A stretch of DNA of 7,035 nucleotides from Chromatiaceae bacterium (lineage in GTDB: Bacteria; Pseudomonadota; Gammaproteobacteria; Chromatiales; Chromatiaceae). The translations under genes were made by a program, and so were the position numbers. The stretch covers positions 1 to 7,035 of the forward strand of contig JAFGTZ010000061.1 of the NCBI GenBank assembly GCA_016938795.1. Direction: 5' to 3'. A model generated the notes under the pieces. The model saw nothing but the letters and a program-made list of their open reading frames with translations. It searched no databases and had not been told where the DNA came from. Of the stretch, positions 6,355-7,035 are shown one piece after another (within the stretch, counting starts at the first letter, position 1; the number at the start of each line of letters is the position of its first letter).

Positions 6355-7035
6355 TCAGGATCCCGCCAGGGCCAGCAGAACACCCGCCGCCACCGCCGAG
6401 CCAATGACCCCGGCGACATTCGGTCCCATGGCGTGCATGAGCAGGAAATTGTGGTGATCGGCCTCCAGGCCGACCTTGTTGACCACCCGCGCCGCCATGG
6501 GCACGGCCGATACCCCGGCTGCCCCGATCAGCGGGTTGACCTTGCCGCCGCTGAGCTTGCACATCAGCTTGCCCATGAGCACCCCGGCAGCGGTGCCGAT
6601 ACAGAAGGCCAGGGCGCCGAGCAGGAGAATACCCAGGGTCTGCACGTTGAGAAACATCTCGGCCGAGAGCTTGGAGCCGACCGCCAGGCCCAGCATGATG
6701 GTGACCACGTTGATGATCTCATTCTGCGCGGCGCGACTGAGCCGCTCGACCACGCCCGCCTCGCGCAGCAGATTGCCGAACATCAGCATGCCGATGAGCG
6801 GCGCGGCGGACGGCAGCAGCAGCACGCACAGGATCAGCACTGCGAAGGGGAAGAGAATGCGCTCCAGACGCGAGACGTGGCGCAGATGCTCCATATGCAC
6901 CTGACGCTCGGCCTCGGAGGTTAGGGCGCGCATGATGGGCGGCTGGATGAGCGGCACCAGGGCCATGTAGGAGTAGGCCGCCACGGCGATGGCGCCGAGC
7001 AGATCGGGCGAGAGACGCGAGGCGAGAAAGATGGC
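6355..7035 (-). CDS. oadB: Oxaloacetate decarboxylase beta subunit, C-terminal part
   Basis: Integral membrane subunit of the sodium-pumping decarboxylases: it releases CO2 from carboxybiotin and couples this to sodium export across the inner membrane. The frame is open to the window edge at 7035, so only the last 226 residues and the TGA stop are present. The AAYSYMALVPLIQPPIMRAL segment, the cluster NPLIGAAGVSAVPMAARV and the end HAMGPNVAGVIGSAVAAGVLL are strongly characteristic. Residues equivalent to Klebsiella OadB Asn373, Gly377, Ser382 and Arg389, implicated in sodium and proton transfer, are all kept (167, 171, 176 and 183 of the visible part). Hydrophobic membrane spans lie at about 61-87, 108-121, 133-157 and 206-225. 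The methylmalonyl-CoA and glutaconyl-CoA decarboxylase beta subunits are close relatives; substrate depends on the alpha subunit, which is outside the window. Confidence 0.92.
   Translation of the reverse strand, partial: AIFLASRLSPDLLGAIAVAAYSYMALVPLIQPPIMRALTSEAERQVHMEHLRHVSRLERILFPFAVLILCVLLLPSAAPLIGMLMFGNLLREAGVVERLSRAAQNEIINVVTIMLGLAVGSKLSAEMFLNVQTLGILLLGALAFCIGTAAGVLMGKLMCKLSGGKVNPLIGAAGVSAVPMAARVVNKVGLEADHHNFLLMHAMGPNVAGVIGSAVAAGVLLALAGS

Overview
This window is a GC-rich stretch of a gammaproteobacterial chromosome in which every supportable gene lies on the minus strand. Reading in the direction of transcription (from high to low coordinates), it holds the end of a sodium-pumping oxaloacetate decarboxylase beta subunit gene (oadB, cut by the window edge). 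The classical fatty-acid and phospholipid cluster follows: yceD, rpmF, plsX, fabH, fabD, fabG, acpP, fabF. From yceD to fabF the order matches the well-known Escherichia coli cluster. The base composition, the protein sequences and the oadB neighbour suggest a Chromatiales-type organism (purple sulfur bacteria or relatives). That placement is an inference from general resemblance, not from a search.

Layout by region: 6355-7035 carries oadB (C-terminal 226 residues). The short gap 6298-6354 has a possible promoter and a palindrome. Then come yceD at 5746-6297 and rpmF at 5496-5672 (a 58-residue L32 gene). A tightly packed block follows, with plsX 4413-5441, fabH 3457-4413, fabD 2484-3431 and fabG 1757-2497. 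Here plsX and fabH share one base, and fabD and fabG overlap by 14 bases. The largest spacer (1605-1756, 152 bases) precedes acpP (1368-1604) and contains a likely acpP promoter and a structured leader. After a 90-base gap comes fabF (39-1277), followed by a strong hairpin at 2-27 that probably terminates the unit. No gene-free stretch exceeds about 150 bases.

How the genes work together: FabD loads malonyl groups onto the acyl carrier protein AcpP. FabH condenses acetyl-CoA with malonyl-ACP to start chains, FabG reduces the 3-keto intermediates, and FabF performs elongation condensations. PlsX turns finished acyl-ACP into acyl-phosphate for phospholipid synthesis. YceD and the L32 gene tie the cluster to 50S ribosome production, so envelope and ribosome synthesis are linked at the DNA level. 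All visible catalytic residues are intact.

I found no mobile element, CRISPR array, tRNA or rRNA, and no undescribed multi-gene system. The points most worth a second look are regulatory: the acpP leader, with mutually exclusive hairpins and a partly hidden ribosome binding site; the yceD upstream region, with a palindrome between promoter-like boxes almost abutting the start codon; and the placement of oadB directly before the cluster.
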